In this document: piece by piece, positions 53,939-63,850 of the stretch
Layout: each line of letters begins with the position of its first letter
How positions within the stretch are numbered: the stretch's first letter is position 1
Origin: Natrinema zhouii
GTDB lineage: Archaea; Halobacteriota; Halobacteria; Halobacteriales; Natrialbaceae
DNA: 64,000 bases
NCBI RefSeq assembly: GCF_013456555.2
Contig: NZ_CP059154.1
Coordinates: 868,001 to 932,000 of the forward strand
Reading direction: 5' to 3'
Notes under the pieces: generated by a model
Told to the model about the DNA's origin: nothing
The model's database searches: none
Seen by the model: the letters and a program-made list of their open reading frames with translations, nothing else
Position numbers and translations under genes: made by a program

Positions 53939-55402
53939 GTGAGCGAGCACACCGCCGACCGTCGGGACGGCGACGCCGATCGGACGGTCCACGAAGCGGG
54001 ATCCGATCGGAACGTCTCAGCGGCCGGCAGTGCTCGAGTCACCAGACGGCAGCTTCTCAGCACCGCAGGAACTGCCGGAGCCGTCGGCCTCGCCGGCTGT
54101 GCAGACCGACAGTATCGGTCGCCACCCGACTGCGCTGCCGTCGCGACCGCCGGCGACAACGCGGACGGCTCCGTGCCGCTGCCAGCGGACGACGACGTGT
54201 CGATGTTCCGTCGCGGACTGCGACGGTACGGCTACTATCCCGAGGAAACCGTTCCATCGTCCGTTCAGGTCGACTGGTCGTTTCCGGTCAACCGCATCGG
54301 GCACACCGCAGCCAAATCGTCCCCCCGTCCGACGCCCGACGGCGAGACGGTGTTGATCGCCGGCGACGACGGCCGGCTCCACGCCGTTACGCCGACCGGC
54401 GAGCACCGCTGGGAACGCGAGATGGGGGCCGGCCGAAGCCTCGGCTTCCACGGGACGCCGGCGATCGTCGACGACACTGCCTACATCGGCGGCTACGACG
54501 GCGAACTCTACGCCGTCGACATCGACTCCGGTGACCTGCGCTGGCAGACCCGAATGCATGAGTTCGGCGGGGCGATCGCGATCGGCTCGAGTCCCGCATA
54601 CGTCGACGGCTCGCTCTATCTGCTCACCGAACACAAGAACCCCGCCAGTGGCGTGCTGTGGGAGGTCGACGCGGCGACCGGGAATCCGACCTGGAGCGAC
54701 GACCGCATCTGGGGCATGCCCCATCCCTCGCCCGCGATCGACTGCGAGGCGGGCCGACTCGTCACCGGCTCGAACGACGGCGTCGTCTACTGCTGGGAGT
54801 TTCCCTCCCTCGAGTTCGCCTGGTCATTCCAGGCGGGCGGCGAAGGCGGCCCCGACGGCGAACCGATGGCGGGCGGTCGATTCAATCTCGGTGCGCAAAT
54901 CAAGGGGACGATCCCGACCTACGACGGTGCGGCGTTCGTCGGTTCCTGGGACGGCCGGTTTTATCGCCTCGATCTCGCTGACGGCAGCGAGGAGTGGTCG
55001 TTCGACACCGGCAACGTCGTCATGTCGAATCCGGCGATCGACTCCGACCGGGGAGTCGTCTACGTCGGCAGCGACGACGACCACGTCTACGCGCTCGAGG
55101 CCGCGACCGGCGACGAACTGTGGTCGACGGACATCGACGGCCACGTCATCGGCTCGATCACTGCGACGGCCGAAACGATACTCGTCGGTTCCTACGACAC
55201 TCACCTGTATGCACTCGACAGGGAGACCGGTGACCGACGCTGGCGGGTCGAAAACCGCGGTCACGTGACCAGCGGTGCGATCCCCCGTAACGGCCGGATC
55301 TACTACGCCGAGCGCGGCGTCTTCTCGAACTACTACGACGATGACGAGGAGACAGTGCTCGGGAAGCCCGGCCGTGCTTACTGTTTGGTTCTGGACGAAT
55401 GA
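53939..55402 (+). CDS. Tat-exported PQQ-like beta-propeller lipoprotein
   Basis: 487 residues from GTG 53939 (VSEHTADRRDGDADR). The region VTRRQLLSTAGTAGAVGLAGCAD is a twin-arginine signal with lipobox Cys. The mature part contains about seven PQQ-type blades, each ending YAVD.DSGDLRWQT, YALEAATGDELWST or similar. Such propellers serve as binding or assembly scaffolds on the outer face; a redox role would need PQQ, for which there is no evidence here. It begins five bases after the malic enzyme stop. Confidence 0.85.
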   Translation: MSEHTADRRDGDADRTVHEAGSDRNVSAAGSARVTRRQLLSTAGTAGAVGLAGCADRQYRSPPDCAAVATAGDNADGSVPLPADDDVSMFRRGLRRYGYYPEETVPSSVQVDWSFPVNRIGHTAAKSSPRPTPDGETVLIAGDDGRLHAVTPTGEHRWEREMGAGRSLGFHGTPAIVDDTAYIGGYDGELYAVDIDSGDLRWQTRMHEFGGAIAIGSSPAYVDGSLYLLTEHKNPASGVLWEVDAATGNPTWSDDRIWGMPHPSPAIDCEAGRLVTGSNDGVVYCWEFPSLEFAWSFQAGGEGGPDGEPMAGGRFNLGAQIKGTIPTYDGAAFVGSWDGRFYRLDLADGSEEWSFDTGNVVMSNPAIDSDRGVVYVGSDDDHVYALEAATGDELWSTDIDGHVIGSITATAETILVGSYDTHLYALDRETGDRRWRVENRGHVTSGAIPRNGRIYYAERGVFSNYYDDDEETVLGKPGRAYCLVLDE

Positions 55403-55647
55403 CGACTATCGTTTCTCAGTAGCGATCGAACGTTACCTCCTTCGCTCCAACGGACGGAGCTTATCGGTGGTCCCTCATTCCGGCCGATATTACTCGGCAG
55501 ACGAATATTCGCCGTTCACGTTCAGCGTCCGACTTCAGGGCAGATGAATGAGCCGTTTGAAACACTCAGTGGTACGTACAGGTCGCTCCTGTATCGACAC
55601 GGCCACCGTGTTTTCAACCGAATGACCGCAGCGAAGAGATAGACTGT

Positions 55648-56835
55648 TTAGGTCGATATCGAATCGCTTTGTGTGGGGTGGGTATCTGCCTTGTCGGGCA
55701 CTGCTGGTAACGAAAACGTAAATGTCGTTCCCTCGCCAGGTGCGGAATCGATCCGAATCTCGCCGCCGTGTCGTTCGACAATTCGTTTACAGAGTGCGAG
55801 TCCGATTCCCGTCCCTGAATGTTCTTCTTGGCTGTGAAGCCGTTGGAATACCTCGAAGACGCGGTCTTGGTCCTCTGGATCGATCCCGATGCCGTTATCG
55901 CGAACCGAAATGATCCACTCTTCGGTATCACGTTCAGCGGAAACGTCGATCCGTGGCGCTTCGTCGCCAGTATACTCGATCGCGTTCGAAAGGAGGTTCT
56001 GAAAGAGTTGGCGTAATTGACTCTCATCACCCTCAACGCGTGGTAACTCGTCGGTTTCGATAGTGGTTTGGGTCTCCTCGATTTGTAGTTCGAGATCCTT
56101 TCGAACGTTCGCAAGCACCTCATCAAGATCAACGGGTTCGAACGGTTCACCCTGTGTATCGACGCGTGAATATTCAAGCAGCCCCTCGATCATCTCTTTC
56201 ATCCGCTCCGATCCGTCGATCGCATAGTCGAGGAACTCTTCACCGTCTTCGTCGAGTTCGTCACCGTATCGGCGCTCGATAAGCTCCAGATAGCTTGAAA
56301 CCATTCGGAGCGGCTCTTGCAGATCGTGAGACGCAGCGTACGCGAATTGCTCGAGCCGTTGGTTCGATTCTTCGAGTTGTCTTTGCGTTTGTTCCAGCAG
56401 GCGATTTTGTCGTTCGAGTTGATAGTTGCCTGTTTTCGCGTGTGCAGCGTACGTCCCGACGCCGTATCCGGCGACAGAACTGAACCCTGTAAGTATAAGC
56501 ACGGACCGAATTAGGTTGGAGAGGCCCGGGCCGGGCTGGAAGTTGTAGAGCGCGAGAATGGCGAGCATCACCCCGATACCGACGAGACACCAGACGGCAA
56601 TAGTGGAGTAGAACCTCGGGAGGATGTCGGTTCGGGGCAATCGATATCCGCCACCGAGGAGGAGGGCACCAGAACCGCCGATAAAGCTGACGACGATGAG
56701 AGTATTCGAAGGAGCCATCTCCGGAGGAGTTGGCATGAACACCCAGCCCGCAACAAGTACGAGGTACAGCACACCAAGTGCCATAATTATATTTCTCCCG
56801 CCAATAACGCCCACGAAGCGGTCCCAGAGGCGCAT
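55648..56835 (-). CDS. Membrane-bound sensor histidine kinase
   Basis: 395 residues from ATG 56835 (MRLWDRFVGVIGGRNII). Four or five N-terminal hydrophobic helices act as the sensor. A coiled region (QLERQNRLLEQTQRQLEESN) precedes the H-box AYAASHDLQEPLRMVSSYL, N-box FQNLLSNAIEYTG, G1 DNGIGIDP and G2 [12 protein letters not shown]. It lacks PAS domains but its kinase core is nearly the same as that of the broken kinase at 24.7-27.4 kb. No response regulator gene is adjacent. Confidence 0.9.
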   Translation of the reverse strand: MRLWDRFVGVIGGRNIIMALGVLYLVLVAGWVFMPTPPEMAPSNTLIVVSFIGGSGALLLGGGYRLPRTDILPRFYSTIAVWCLVGIGVMLAILALYNFQPGPGLSNLIRSVLILTGFSSVAGYGVGTYAAHAKTGNYQLERQNRLLEQTQRQLEESNQRLEQFAYAASHDLQEPLRMVSSYLELIERRYGDELDEDGEEFLDYAIDGSERMKEMIEGLLEYSRVDTQGEPFEPVDLDEVLANVRKDLELQIEETQTTIETDELPRVEGDESQLRQLFQNLLSNAIEYTGDEAPRIDVSAERDTEEWIISVRDNGIGIDPEDQDRVFEVFQRLHSQEEHSGTGIGLALCKRIVERHGGEIRIDSAPGEGTTFTFSLPAVPDKADTHPTQSDSIST

Positions 56836-57108
56836 TGCAGTAACTGTGGGAGGGCCAATTATAGCCCTTTTGAATTGATCAGTGAGTTCTAAACAACCTA
56901 TGAGGACGAGTTCCCGACCCACCGATAGGTATGTGATCGCAGTATTCGAGTGACCCCGCTATTCGATACGGAGAGGAGGCGACGGTGGCGTGTTAGATGG
57001 TCTTCGCGTTTAGATAGTCAGAAAGAGGGGCGTCGACATCCCCGTGGCGCGCTCACAGCGGAATTTCGTAGCAGTGCATTCAAGTAGACGCCAAGATTTT
57101 GATTGGGT

Positions 57109-57480
57109 ATGCAAGATCAGGGACGCTCTGCGCGCAAGCGAACCGGTGGCCGACTGAAGAACGTTCGAAATCGCCGCAAGGACGAACTCGGTCGACTGCC
57201 GACGGAGACGGAGGTCGGCGAGCCCCGATTCCGAACCGTCGACGTCCGCGGTAACGGCACGAAGACGCGAGCGCTCGCGACGAACGTCGCAACCGTCAAC
57301 AAGGGCGCCGAGACGGTAACCGCGGATATCGAGGACGTCGTCGAAAACGACGCCAACCCGAACTACATCCGCCGAAACATCATCACGAAGGGTGCCGTCA
57401 TCGAAACGAGCGAGGGCCAGGCCCGCGTCACGTCACGACCCGGCCAGACCGGTCAGGTCAGCGCTGTCCTGCTCGACTAA
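57109..57480 (+). CDS. rps8e: Ribosomal protein S8e
   Basis: 123 residues from ATG 57109 (MQDQGRSARKRTGGRLK). KNVRNRRKDELGRLPTETEVGE and NPNYIRRNIITKGAVIET are the conserved archaeal/eukaryotic S8e segments; archaeal forms have this short length. It is part of the small ribosomal subunit. Stands alone in the window. Confidence 0.95.
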   Translation: MQDQGRSARKRTGGRLKNVRNRRKDELGRLPTETEVGEPRFRTVDVRGNGTKTRALATNVATVNKGAETVTADIEDVVENDANPNYIRRNIITKGAVIETSEGQARVTSRPGQTGQVSAVLLD

Positions 57481-57588
57481 CGTGAACTGATTTTCGTCGC
57501 GACTCGCGAGTCCATCGTTCGGTAGCGGGTAGTGTCCCCGTTGTTGTCAGTGCCGTCGGCGCTGTCGCCGACCCGACGCTAGTTTTGG

Positions 57589-58572
57589 TCACACGTCGCC
57601 AATATCCGGATTCCAGACGGGCGTGATCGGTTCTTCCAACTGTTCGAGTTCTCCGTCGGTGAGATCGACCCCGAGCGCGCCGACGGTGTCTTCGAGGTGA
57701 TCGATCGTTCGCGGACCGACGATGGGCGCGTCGACGACGTCCATGTGGAGCAACCAGGCGAGCGCCACCTGCGCCGGCGTCGCGTCGTGAGCATCAGCGA
57801 TATCGCGGACGCGCTCGAGGACTGCCCAATTCTCCTCGGTGAACCGTTTCTGCATGAACTCGTCAGTCGCGGCCCGACCCGAGTCGGGCTCTTCGTCCCG
57901 TTGGTATTTGCCCGTCAGAAAGCCGCCGGCCAGCGGTGACCACGGAACGACGCCGATATCTTGATCGACACACAGCGGTAACGCGTTCGCCTCTTCGTGT
58001 CGATCGACGAGGTTGTACTCGCACTGCATCGAGACGAAGCGCTCGTAATTGTCGATATCCGCCGCGTGTAGCGCCTTCATGAACTTCCAGGCAGACATCG
58101 TGCTCGCACCGATGTACCGAACCTTGCCGGCTTCAACGAGGGAGTCGAGCGCCGAGAGCGTCTCCTCGATCGGCGTCTCGTCGTCCCAGCGGTGGATCTG
58201 ATAGAGATCGATGTAATCGGTTCCGAGGCGCTCGAGACTCGCGTCGGCCTGATCGAGGATGTGTTTGCGGGAGAGTCCCTGTCCGTTCGGTCCCTCCTGC
58301 ATCGGGCCGTACACCTTCGTCGCGACGACGAGTTCTGACCGAGCGCGGTCCGCGTCTGCAAGGGCTTCCCCGAGGATTTCCTCGCTCTCACCCCCCGAGT
58401 AGACGTTGGCCGTGTCGAAGAAGTTGATTCCGAGCTCGAGCGCCCGGTTGATCACCGCGTGGGCTTGCTCGCGGTCGTGTACCATCCAGGGCTGTTCGGA
58501 TCCGAAGTTCATACAGCCGAGACAGAGGCGAGAGACTTCCAGTCCCGTCTCACCGAGGCGCGTGTACTCCAT
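57589..58572 (-). CDS. Aldo/keto reductase
   Basis: 327 residues from ATG 58572 (MEYTRLGETGLEVSRLCLG). The tetrad is visible: Asp and Tyr in DTANVYSGGESE, Lys in VATKVYG, and His in YQIHRWDD. GVVPWSPLAGGFLTGKY and the later RTIDHLEDT region bind NADP. It reduces aldehydes or ketones; the physiological substrate is unknown. Upstream extension to 58611 is not supported. Confidence 0.9.
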   Translation of the reverse strand: MEYTRLGETGLEVSRLCLGCMNFGSEQPWMVHDREQAHAVINRALELGINFFDTANVYSGGESEEILGEALADADRARSELVVATKVYGPMQEGPNGQGLSRKHILDQADASLERLGTDYIDLYQIHRWDDETPIEETLSALDSLVEAGKVRYIGASTMSAWKFMKALHAADIDNYERFVSMQCEYNLVDRHEEANALPLCVDQDIGVVPWSPLAGGFLTGKYQRDEEPDSGRAATDEFMQKRFTEENWAVLERVRDIADAHDATPAQVALAWLLHMDVVDAPIVGPRTIDHLEDTVGALGVDLTDGELEQLEEPITPVWNPDIGDV

Positions 58573-58671
58573 GCCCTCGTTCTTCGTGACGGCACGGGTT
58601 AAAGCCGCCACGGAACCCCTTGGGTACTGATACGACGAAAACGAGCGCGGAACCGTGTGCTCGACGGCGGC

Positions 58672-59667
58672 TCAGGGCCGCGGCGCAGCCTTCTGTAACG
58701 CCGTCTCGGCGATGTTACCGCCGTAGTCGGCACTTCTGGACAGCGAGTCGACGATCAGTCCGAGCGACTGGGCCCGTGCGGGCTCGAGATCTCGGAGTTT
58801 GTCGTCGATCTGGCGAGTGTGCTCGTCGATCTCGAGGACGGCCGCGAGCGCGTCGTGTCCCAGCCGATTCGCCTCGTCGGCGTCCTCGGCGAACAGCGCG
58901 TCCATCGACTGCTCGAAGACGCTCGCGGCTTCGGCGTGGAGTCCGTGGAGCGCGTCGGCGACGTCAGCGGGAAGCTCGTTGAGCTTGAGTGCGATGTCAC
59001 TGATCTTGACGGCGTGGTCGGCGATTCGCTCGAGCTGGCGGGCGCTCGAGTGGAAGTCGAAGCAGGCCTCGCGCGAAACGCCCAGTTCCTCGACGGCGCG
59101 CGGTGATCGTAGCGTCGCGCGGAAGATCCGCGAGACGACGAGCCAGAGCCGGTCGACGTCGTCGTCGCGATCGATCACGTCGCGAGCGATGTCGTCGTCG
59201 TTCTCGATCAGTGCGGTCACCGCGTCCTCGAGCATCGATTGGGCGATCAGGCGCATCCGCGTGACGGCGTTGATGATCGACAGTTCCGACGAATCGAGCA
59301 GATCCTGGATGACCACGCTGTCGTTCGTCTCCTCGAGGACTTCGACGCCGACGAGACGCTGGGTCGCGTCGCGGATCGCGCTGCGCTGATCGGTCGTGAT
59401 ACGGCCCGCCTCCAGTGAGATGACGTCGAAGCCGCTGACGTACATCGTCATCACTGCCCGCATGAGCTGTTCGTCCGCGAGCCCGGAGACGTCCAGCGTC
59501 CCCTCCTGCCGGCGCGTTTCCCGTTCTGGAGTCAGAAGGAGTTCGTCGCCTTCGGGGTAGAATTCGACCGTCGTCCCGCTGCTCACGTCGTTGGTTGTCG
59601 CCCACGTTTTCGGCAGCGATACGGTAAACGTTGACCCGCCAGTCACCTGGACTTTTCGCGTCTCCAT
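58672..59667 (-). CDS. PhoU-like phosphate regulator with N-terminal AbrB domain
   Basis: 331 residues. METRKVQVTGGSTFTVSLPKTWATTNDVSSGTTVEFYPEGDELLL is a SpoVT/AbrB-type DNA-binding domain. The rest is PhoU-like, with E..D.A..I...A..L helices (QLERIADHAVKISDIALKLNELP). Archaeal AbrB-PhoU fusions are taken to control phosphate uptake genes. Polyphosphate kinase lies nearby, fitting a phosphate theme. The minus-strand promoter is in the AT-rich stretch 59668-59720 (aatataaatc). Confidence 0.85.
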   Translation of the reverse strand: METRKVQVTGGSTFTVSLPKTWATTNDVSSGTTVEFYPEGDELLLTPERETRRQEGTLDVSGLADEQLMRAVMTMYVSGFDVISLEAGRITTDQRSAIRDATQRLVGVEVLEETNDSVVIQDLLDSSELSIINAVTRMRLIAQSMLEDAVTALIENDDDIARDVIDRDDDVDRLWLVVSRIFRATLRSPRAVEELGVSREACFDFHSSARQLERIADHAVKISDIALKLNELPADVADALHGLHAEAASVFEQSMDALFAEDADEANRLGHDALAAVLEIDEHTRQIDDKLRDLEPARAQSLGLIVDSLSRSADYGGNIAETALQKAAPRP

Positions 59668-59884
59668 ACGAGGCGCATTCTACTGCAACAATATAAATCT
59701 ACTAGTCTATAGAGAAATAGCCATCTCCACTATTCGGGCATCTATAGCCATCCTTCCCCTATTTCCGGTCCTTATCGGGGTGTACCACTCCAGCGATAAT
59801 CGTTCACAAGCATAGGTCTATATAGACTGGGGTCGAGCAAGCGACACTCGGTTCCCATCGGGTCAGACCGGAGACGATTCGCTG

Positions 59885-60112
59885 CTATTGCATATCGGCG
59901 AGCTCAACGAACGCCCCGACGTCCGCCGACAACCAGGTGGTCAACTGGTCGATCTCGGAGCACTCGCGCGGTGCGATCGTACATCGATCGGGCCGGTCCT
60001 CGTACCGGACGACGATCGACTCGAGCGCGGGTGCGTCGGTCTCGTACTGCGCGGCCGTCGCGAGTCGCTGCCGAGAGGATGGGTCGTCGTAACCGCTGGT
60101 GAATCCAGTCAT
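59885..60112 (-). CDS. DUF7511-type small haloarchaeal protein
   Basis: 75 residues from ATG 60112 (MTGFTSGYDDPSSRQRL). The core ALESIVVRYEDRPDRCTIAPRECSEIDQLTTWLSAD is a widely repeated haloarchaeal sequence assigned to DUF7511, in which short domains stand alone or end longer proteins. Function unknown. Confidence 0.7.
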   Translation of the reverse strand: MTGFTSGYDDPSSRQRLATAAQYETDAPALESIVVRYEDRPDRCTIAPRECSEIDQLTTWLSADVGAFVELADMQ

Positions 60113-60481
60113 GGGTTCGGGTAACCGTGTATTCGAATCGACTGCCGACGCGTACAAAGCCGCTGCTAATTGTGATATTGTGCGTTCTATACCGGTTCTA
60201 GGCGCTCCGTACGAGGGCGAAAATAGGTCGGGACGAGATCCGTCCCGACAACGAGTCGGTGAATAGCTACGTAGATTGCCCGCTTCGGTACTGACTATTC
60301 GCTACCAATGCTACCTGTCAGCTACCGATACTGATCGCCAGCAAATAGCGGTCACTGACGGTCGATGATCTCGTGGAGTCGGCTCAGATGACGACCCGCC
60401 ATTGCACAGTTGATGATCGGAACGATCCGAGAGGCGAGCGCGAACAGGGTCGACTGCGCCCGGGTTCGGAGCGCCGTAGCG
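60113..60481. other. Intergenic region, no supported gene
   Basis: About 370 bases between two minus-strand genes. Frames are short or arginine-rich. It should include the promoter for the DUF7511 gene. No repeat or RNA signature was noted. Confidence 0.4.
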
Positions 60482-62974
60482 CTACGTCCGGGGATCGTTT
60501 CGCGCGTCGTTCAGCGCGGAGCGTATGAACGTCTCGTGGACGTCCGTCGTCGATCCGTCCGCGGCGGGCCGACACCGGTCATAGCTCCCGTCCGAACGCA
60601 TCACCCACCGATTCCGATCGTCCGCGAGCAACGTCTCGAGGATCGTCTCGAGTCGCCCCTGAAGCCCCGAGTCTTCGATCGGCGTGATCGCCTCAACCCG
60701 GCTGTCGAGATTGCGGGTCATCCAGTCGGCCGAGCCGATGTAGTATCGGTCCTCGCCGCCGGCACGGAAATAGAAGATCCTCGAGTGCTCGAGGAAGCGG
60801 CCGACGACGCTGTAGACGTCGATCGTCTCGCTGATCCCCGCGAGTCCGGGGCGAAGTCGACAGATATCGCGGACGACGAGATCGATATCGACGCCGGCCA
60901 TCGACGCCTCGTAGAGTTCGCGAACGATCGCCGGATCCTCGAGGCGATTCATCTTGGCGATGATGCGGGCGTCGTCGCCGTTGCGGGCGCGCTCGGCTTC
61001 GGCCCGAACGAGTTCGACGAAGCGATCGCGCATGTTTCCCGGTGCAATGAGCAGTTTCCGGTAGTCCCGGTGCATCGAGTGGCCCGTGAAGTAGTTGAAC
61101 AGTCTAACGAGATCCTGACCGATGTCCCGATCGGCCGTGAGCAGCCCCAGATCCTCGTAGCGCTTCGCGGTCTCGGAGTGGTAGTTACCGGTCCCGATGT
61201 GGGAGTAGAGCCGCACCCCGTCGTCCTCCTCGCGGACGACCAGTGACGTCTTGGTGTGGGTCTTGTACCCGATCGTCCCGTAGGCGACGTGGATCCCCTC
61301 CTCTTCGAGTTTCTTCGCCCACTCGAGGTTGTTTTCCTCGTCGAAGCGGGCCTTCAGTTCGACCATGACGGCGACCTGTTTGCCGTTTCGGGCGGCCTCA
61401 AGGAGGCTCTCGATCACCTGCGAGTCGCTGGCGGTCCGGTAGATCGCCGCTTTGATCGCGAGTACGTCGGGGTCGTTAGCCGCGGCCTCGAGGAACCGCT
61501 GGACGGTCCCCTCGAAGGAGTGGTAGGGATGGTGGACGAGCACGTCGCGGTCGCCGATCGCGTCGAACACGGACGTCCCGTCCTCACACCGCCCCAGTTG
61601 CGGATGGGGCTGTGGCGACCACTCGGGAAGTTTCAGTTCCGGTCGGTCGAGATCGGTCAGGTCCGCGAAATCACGATACTCGAGGGGGCCGTCGAGAGCA
61701 AACACCTCCCGATCGTCGAGGTCGAGTTCGCGCGCGAGTATTTCGCGGATCTCGTCGGGCGCGTCGCGCTCGATCTCGAGCCGGACGGCGGTGGCAAAGC
61801 GGCGTTCTTCGATTACCTCTTCGATCATCTCGATCAGGTCCTCGGCGACCTCCTCGTTGCGCCGGACTTCCGCGTTGCGCGTCACGCGGAACAACGCGGT
61901 GTCGACCACCTCGACGTCCGGGAAGAGCAGATCGAGGTTCGCCCGAACGATGTCCTCGAGGCGGACGTACCGCGCGTCGTCGCCGAGCTGGACGAATCGG
62001 AGCTGGTTGCGCGGGATCTTCACCCGCGAGAAGGTGAGATCGACGCCGGGCCGCTCTCGTGTCAGGACCGCCAGCGAGAGGCTCTGATTCGAAATGAACG
62101 GGAACGAGTGGGCCGGATCGAACGTCAGCGGGGTCAGGGTCGGCAGGACGGAACTCTCGAAGTACTCGCGCAGCTTCCGGCGCTCGACGGCGGCGAGGTC
62201 GTCGTATTCGACGATGCGAATTCCCGCGTCCGCCAGCGCGGGCCGGATCTCCTCGCGGTACCACTCGGCCTGGCGCTCGAGCAGCGGTCGGGCTTCCTCG
62301 AGAACTTCCGCCCACTGCTCGCGGGGCGTGCGACCGTCCGGCGTCTCCTCGGTGATACCGGCCGCGATCTGCTGTTTCAGGCCGCCGACGCGCTTGCGGA
62401 AGAACTCGTCCATGTTCGTCGTGACGATCGCGAGGAACTTCACGCGCTCTAACAGCGGATTGTCTCCGTCTCCCACCTCGTGGAGGACGCGGCGCTGGAA
62501 GGCGAGCTCGCTGAGTTCGCGGTTCAGGTAGTACGAGGGCTCCGTGAGATCGACGCTGGAGGGGGCAATCTCCGGGTCCTCGGACTCGATGGTCGATCGG
62601 TCGACCTCCTCGGGTGCCGTCGCCGCAGCGGTCTCGGCGGACCCGTTGGTACGGCCAGCGTCCTCGGCTGGATCGGGGTGCGCGGCCGTTTCGGTGTCGG
62701 CGGTCGAGTCGATATCGGCATCATCGGTTCCAGCGGCCGCCTCCGACGCTGTCGAGTCGGAACCACACCACCGCACGGTTCGCCCGGTCGGACTCGAGTC
62801 GGCGCCACTCTCGGCCGTGGGTCGATCGATCGCCCCCGAGTCAGCATCCTCGTACGGTTCGTCGTCCAATATCGACCGAAAGGCGAACGCTGCCTCCTCG
62901 GTCGACGGTTCGGCCGGTCGTTCGTCCGGTTCCGAACCCTCCTCGTCGTTCTCGGTACTGTCTCCGTCGTTCAT
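60482..62974 (-). CDS. ppk1: Polyphosphate kinase 1 with long acidic N-terminal extension
   Basis: 830 residues from ATG 62974 (MNDGDSTENDEEGSEPDER). The first ~145 residues are low-complexity and acidic, with an Ala/Asp/Thr composition. The PPK1 core then starts PSYYLNRELSELAFQRRVL. YSHIGTGNYHSETAKRYEDLGLLT contains the autophosphorylated His, and IAKMNRLEDPAIVRELYEAS and DLVVRDICRLRPG are core motifs. It makes polyphosphate from ATP reversibly. The metallophosphatase gene ends 13 bases upstream, so the two are likely cotranscribed. Confidence 0.92.
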   Translation of the reverse strand: MNDGDSTENDEEGSEPDERPAEPSTEEAAFAFRSILDDEPYEDADSGAIDRPTAESGADSSPTGRTVRWCGSDSTASEAAAGTDDADIDSTADTETAAHPDPAEDAGRTNGSAETAAATAPEEVDRSTIESEDPEIAPSSVDLTEPSYYLNRELSELAFQRRVLHEVGDGDNPLLERVKFLAIVTTNMDEFFRKRVGGLKQQIAAGITEETPDGRTPREQWAEVLEEARPLLERQAEWYREEIRPALADAGIRIVEYDDLAAVERRKLREYFESSVLPTLTPLTFDPAHSFPFISNQSLSLAVLTRERPGVDLTFSRVKIPRNQLRFVQLGDDARYVRLEDIVRANLDLLFPDVEVVDTALFRVTRNAEVRRNEEVAEDLIEMIEEVIEERRFATAVRLEIERDAPDEIREILARELDLDDREVFALDGPLEYRDFADLTDLDRPELKLPEWSPQPHPQLGRCEDGTSVFDAIGDRDVLVHHPYHSFEGTVQRFLEAAANDPDVLAIKAAIYRTASDSQVIESLLEAARNGKQVAVMVELKARFDEENNLEWAKKLEEEGIHVAYGTIGYKTHTKTSLVVREEDDGVRLYSHIGTGNYHSETAKRYEDLGLLTADRDIGQDLVRLFNYFTGHSMHRDYRKLLIAPGNMRDRFVELVRAEAERARNGDDARIIAKMNRLEDPAIVRELYEASMAGVDIDLVVRDICRLRPGLAGISETIDVYSVVGRFLEHSRIFYFRAGGEDRYYIGSADWMTRNLDSRVEAITPIEDSGLQGRLETILETLLADDRNRWVMRSDGSYDRCRPAADGSTTDVHETFIRSALNDARNDPRT

Positions 62975-62987
62975 TCCGAATTCCCCC

Positions 62988-63680
62988 TCAACTGCCGTCG
63001 AGCGTGACGAACTTCTCGGACGATCGCTCCACGTGATCGGCTCCAGTGACGCTATGAAACCGATCGCGTCGGACGTCGTAGGCCGTGAGCTTCCCCCCGT
63101 AGACACATCCTGTATCGAGGCCGACCGCCCACTCGCGCTCGATCGGCGCGTCGAGTACGGTGTGTCCGAAAAAGACCCGCGGCGGTCCCTCGTACGTCTC
63201 GAACCAGAAGGGGCCCTCGTAGCCATCGCCGTCCGGCGACCGCATCGTCAACACGTCGCCGGCGGAGTGGGTCGATAGCGGCCGACTCGGATCGACGCCG
63301 CCGTGAACGACGACGCCGCCGTCCCACGAGATCGCCGTCGGAAGCGACTGCAGATACCGGGAGTCGGCCGCGTCGAGACCCGGAAGCGAGGCCTCGCCCT
63401 CGAGCAGCTTTCGCTCGTTATTTCCCCTGACCGAGAGCAGTCGTGGCGACTCCCTGATGCGATCGAGTACGGCCTTGCTCTCCGGTCCCTTTCGAACCAG
63501 ATCACCGACGAACACGGCCAGATCGTTGCCGCCGAGTTCGAGCGTCTCCAGCAACGCCTCGAGCGCGTCGAGACAGCCGTGGACGTCACCGATGACGTAA
63601 ACGTCGTCCCGATCCTCGAGGACGATATGCCGGTGGTCGAACGATACCGTGTCGTCGAACGCAGAGGTCCCGGTCGTCAC
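62988..63680 (-). CDS. PPP-family metallophosphatase (Ap4A hydrolase / Ser-Thr phosphatase-like)
   Basis: 230 residues. The metal motifs are DVYVIGDVHGCLDAL (D-x-H), VFVGDLVRKGPES (G-D-x-x), LLSVRGNNERKLL (G-N-x-E) and a late FFGHTVLDAP. These are shared by symmetrical Ap4A hydrolases and protein phosphatases, so the substrate is open. It lies just upstream of ppk1 in one operon, which might favour a nucleotide or polyphosphate-linked role; that is inference. Confidence 0.85.
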   Translation of the reverse strand: MTTGTSAFDDTVSFDHRHIVLEDRDDVYVIGDVHGCLDALEALLETLELGGNDLAVFVGDLVRKGPESKAVLDRIRESPRLLSVRGNNERKLLEGEASLPGLDAADSRYLQSLPTAISWDGGVVVHGGVDPSRPLSTHSAGDVLTMRSPDGDGYEGPFWFETYEGPPRVFFGHTVLDAPIEREWAVGLDTGCVYGGKLTAYDVRRDRFHSVTGADHVERSSEKFVTLDGS

Positions 63681-63850
63681 GTGTTGTACGTCCGAATCCT
63701 CCGGCGGTACCGGATAAGTCGTTTATATGTTTTGTATTGAACAGTATATAGAACAGTATAGCCAGCGTGTAGACTCCGTCGGCGGCTCGTCGCGATTCAA
63801 AAGTCGGACGAGACACGAGACTTCTTTACCGCCGACTCCACAGCAGGAGT

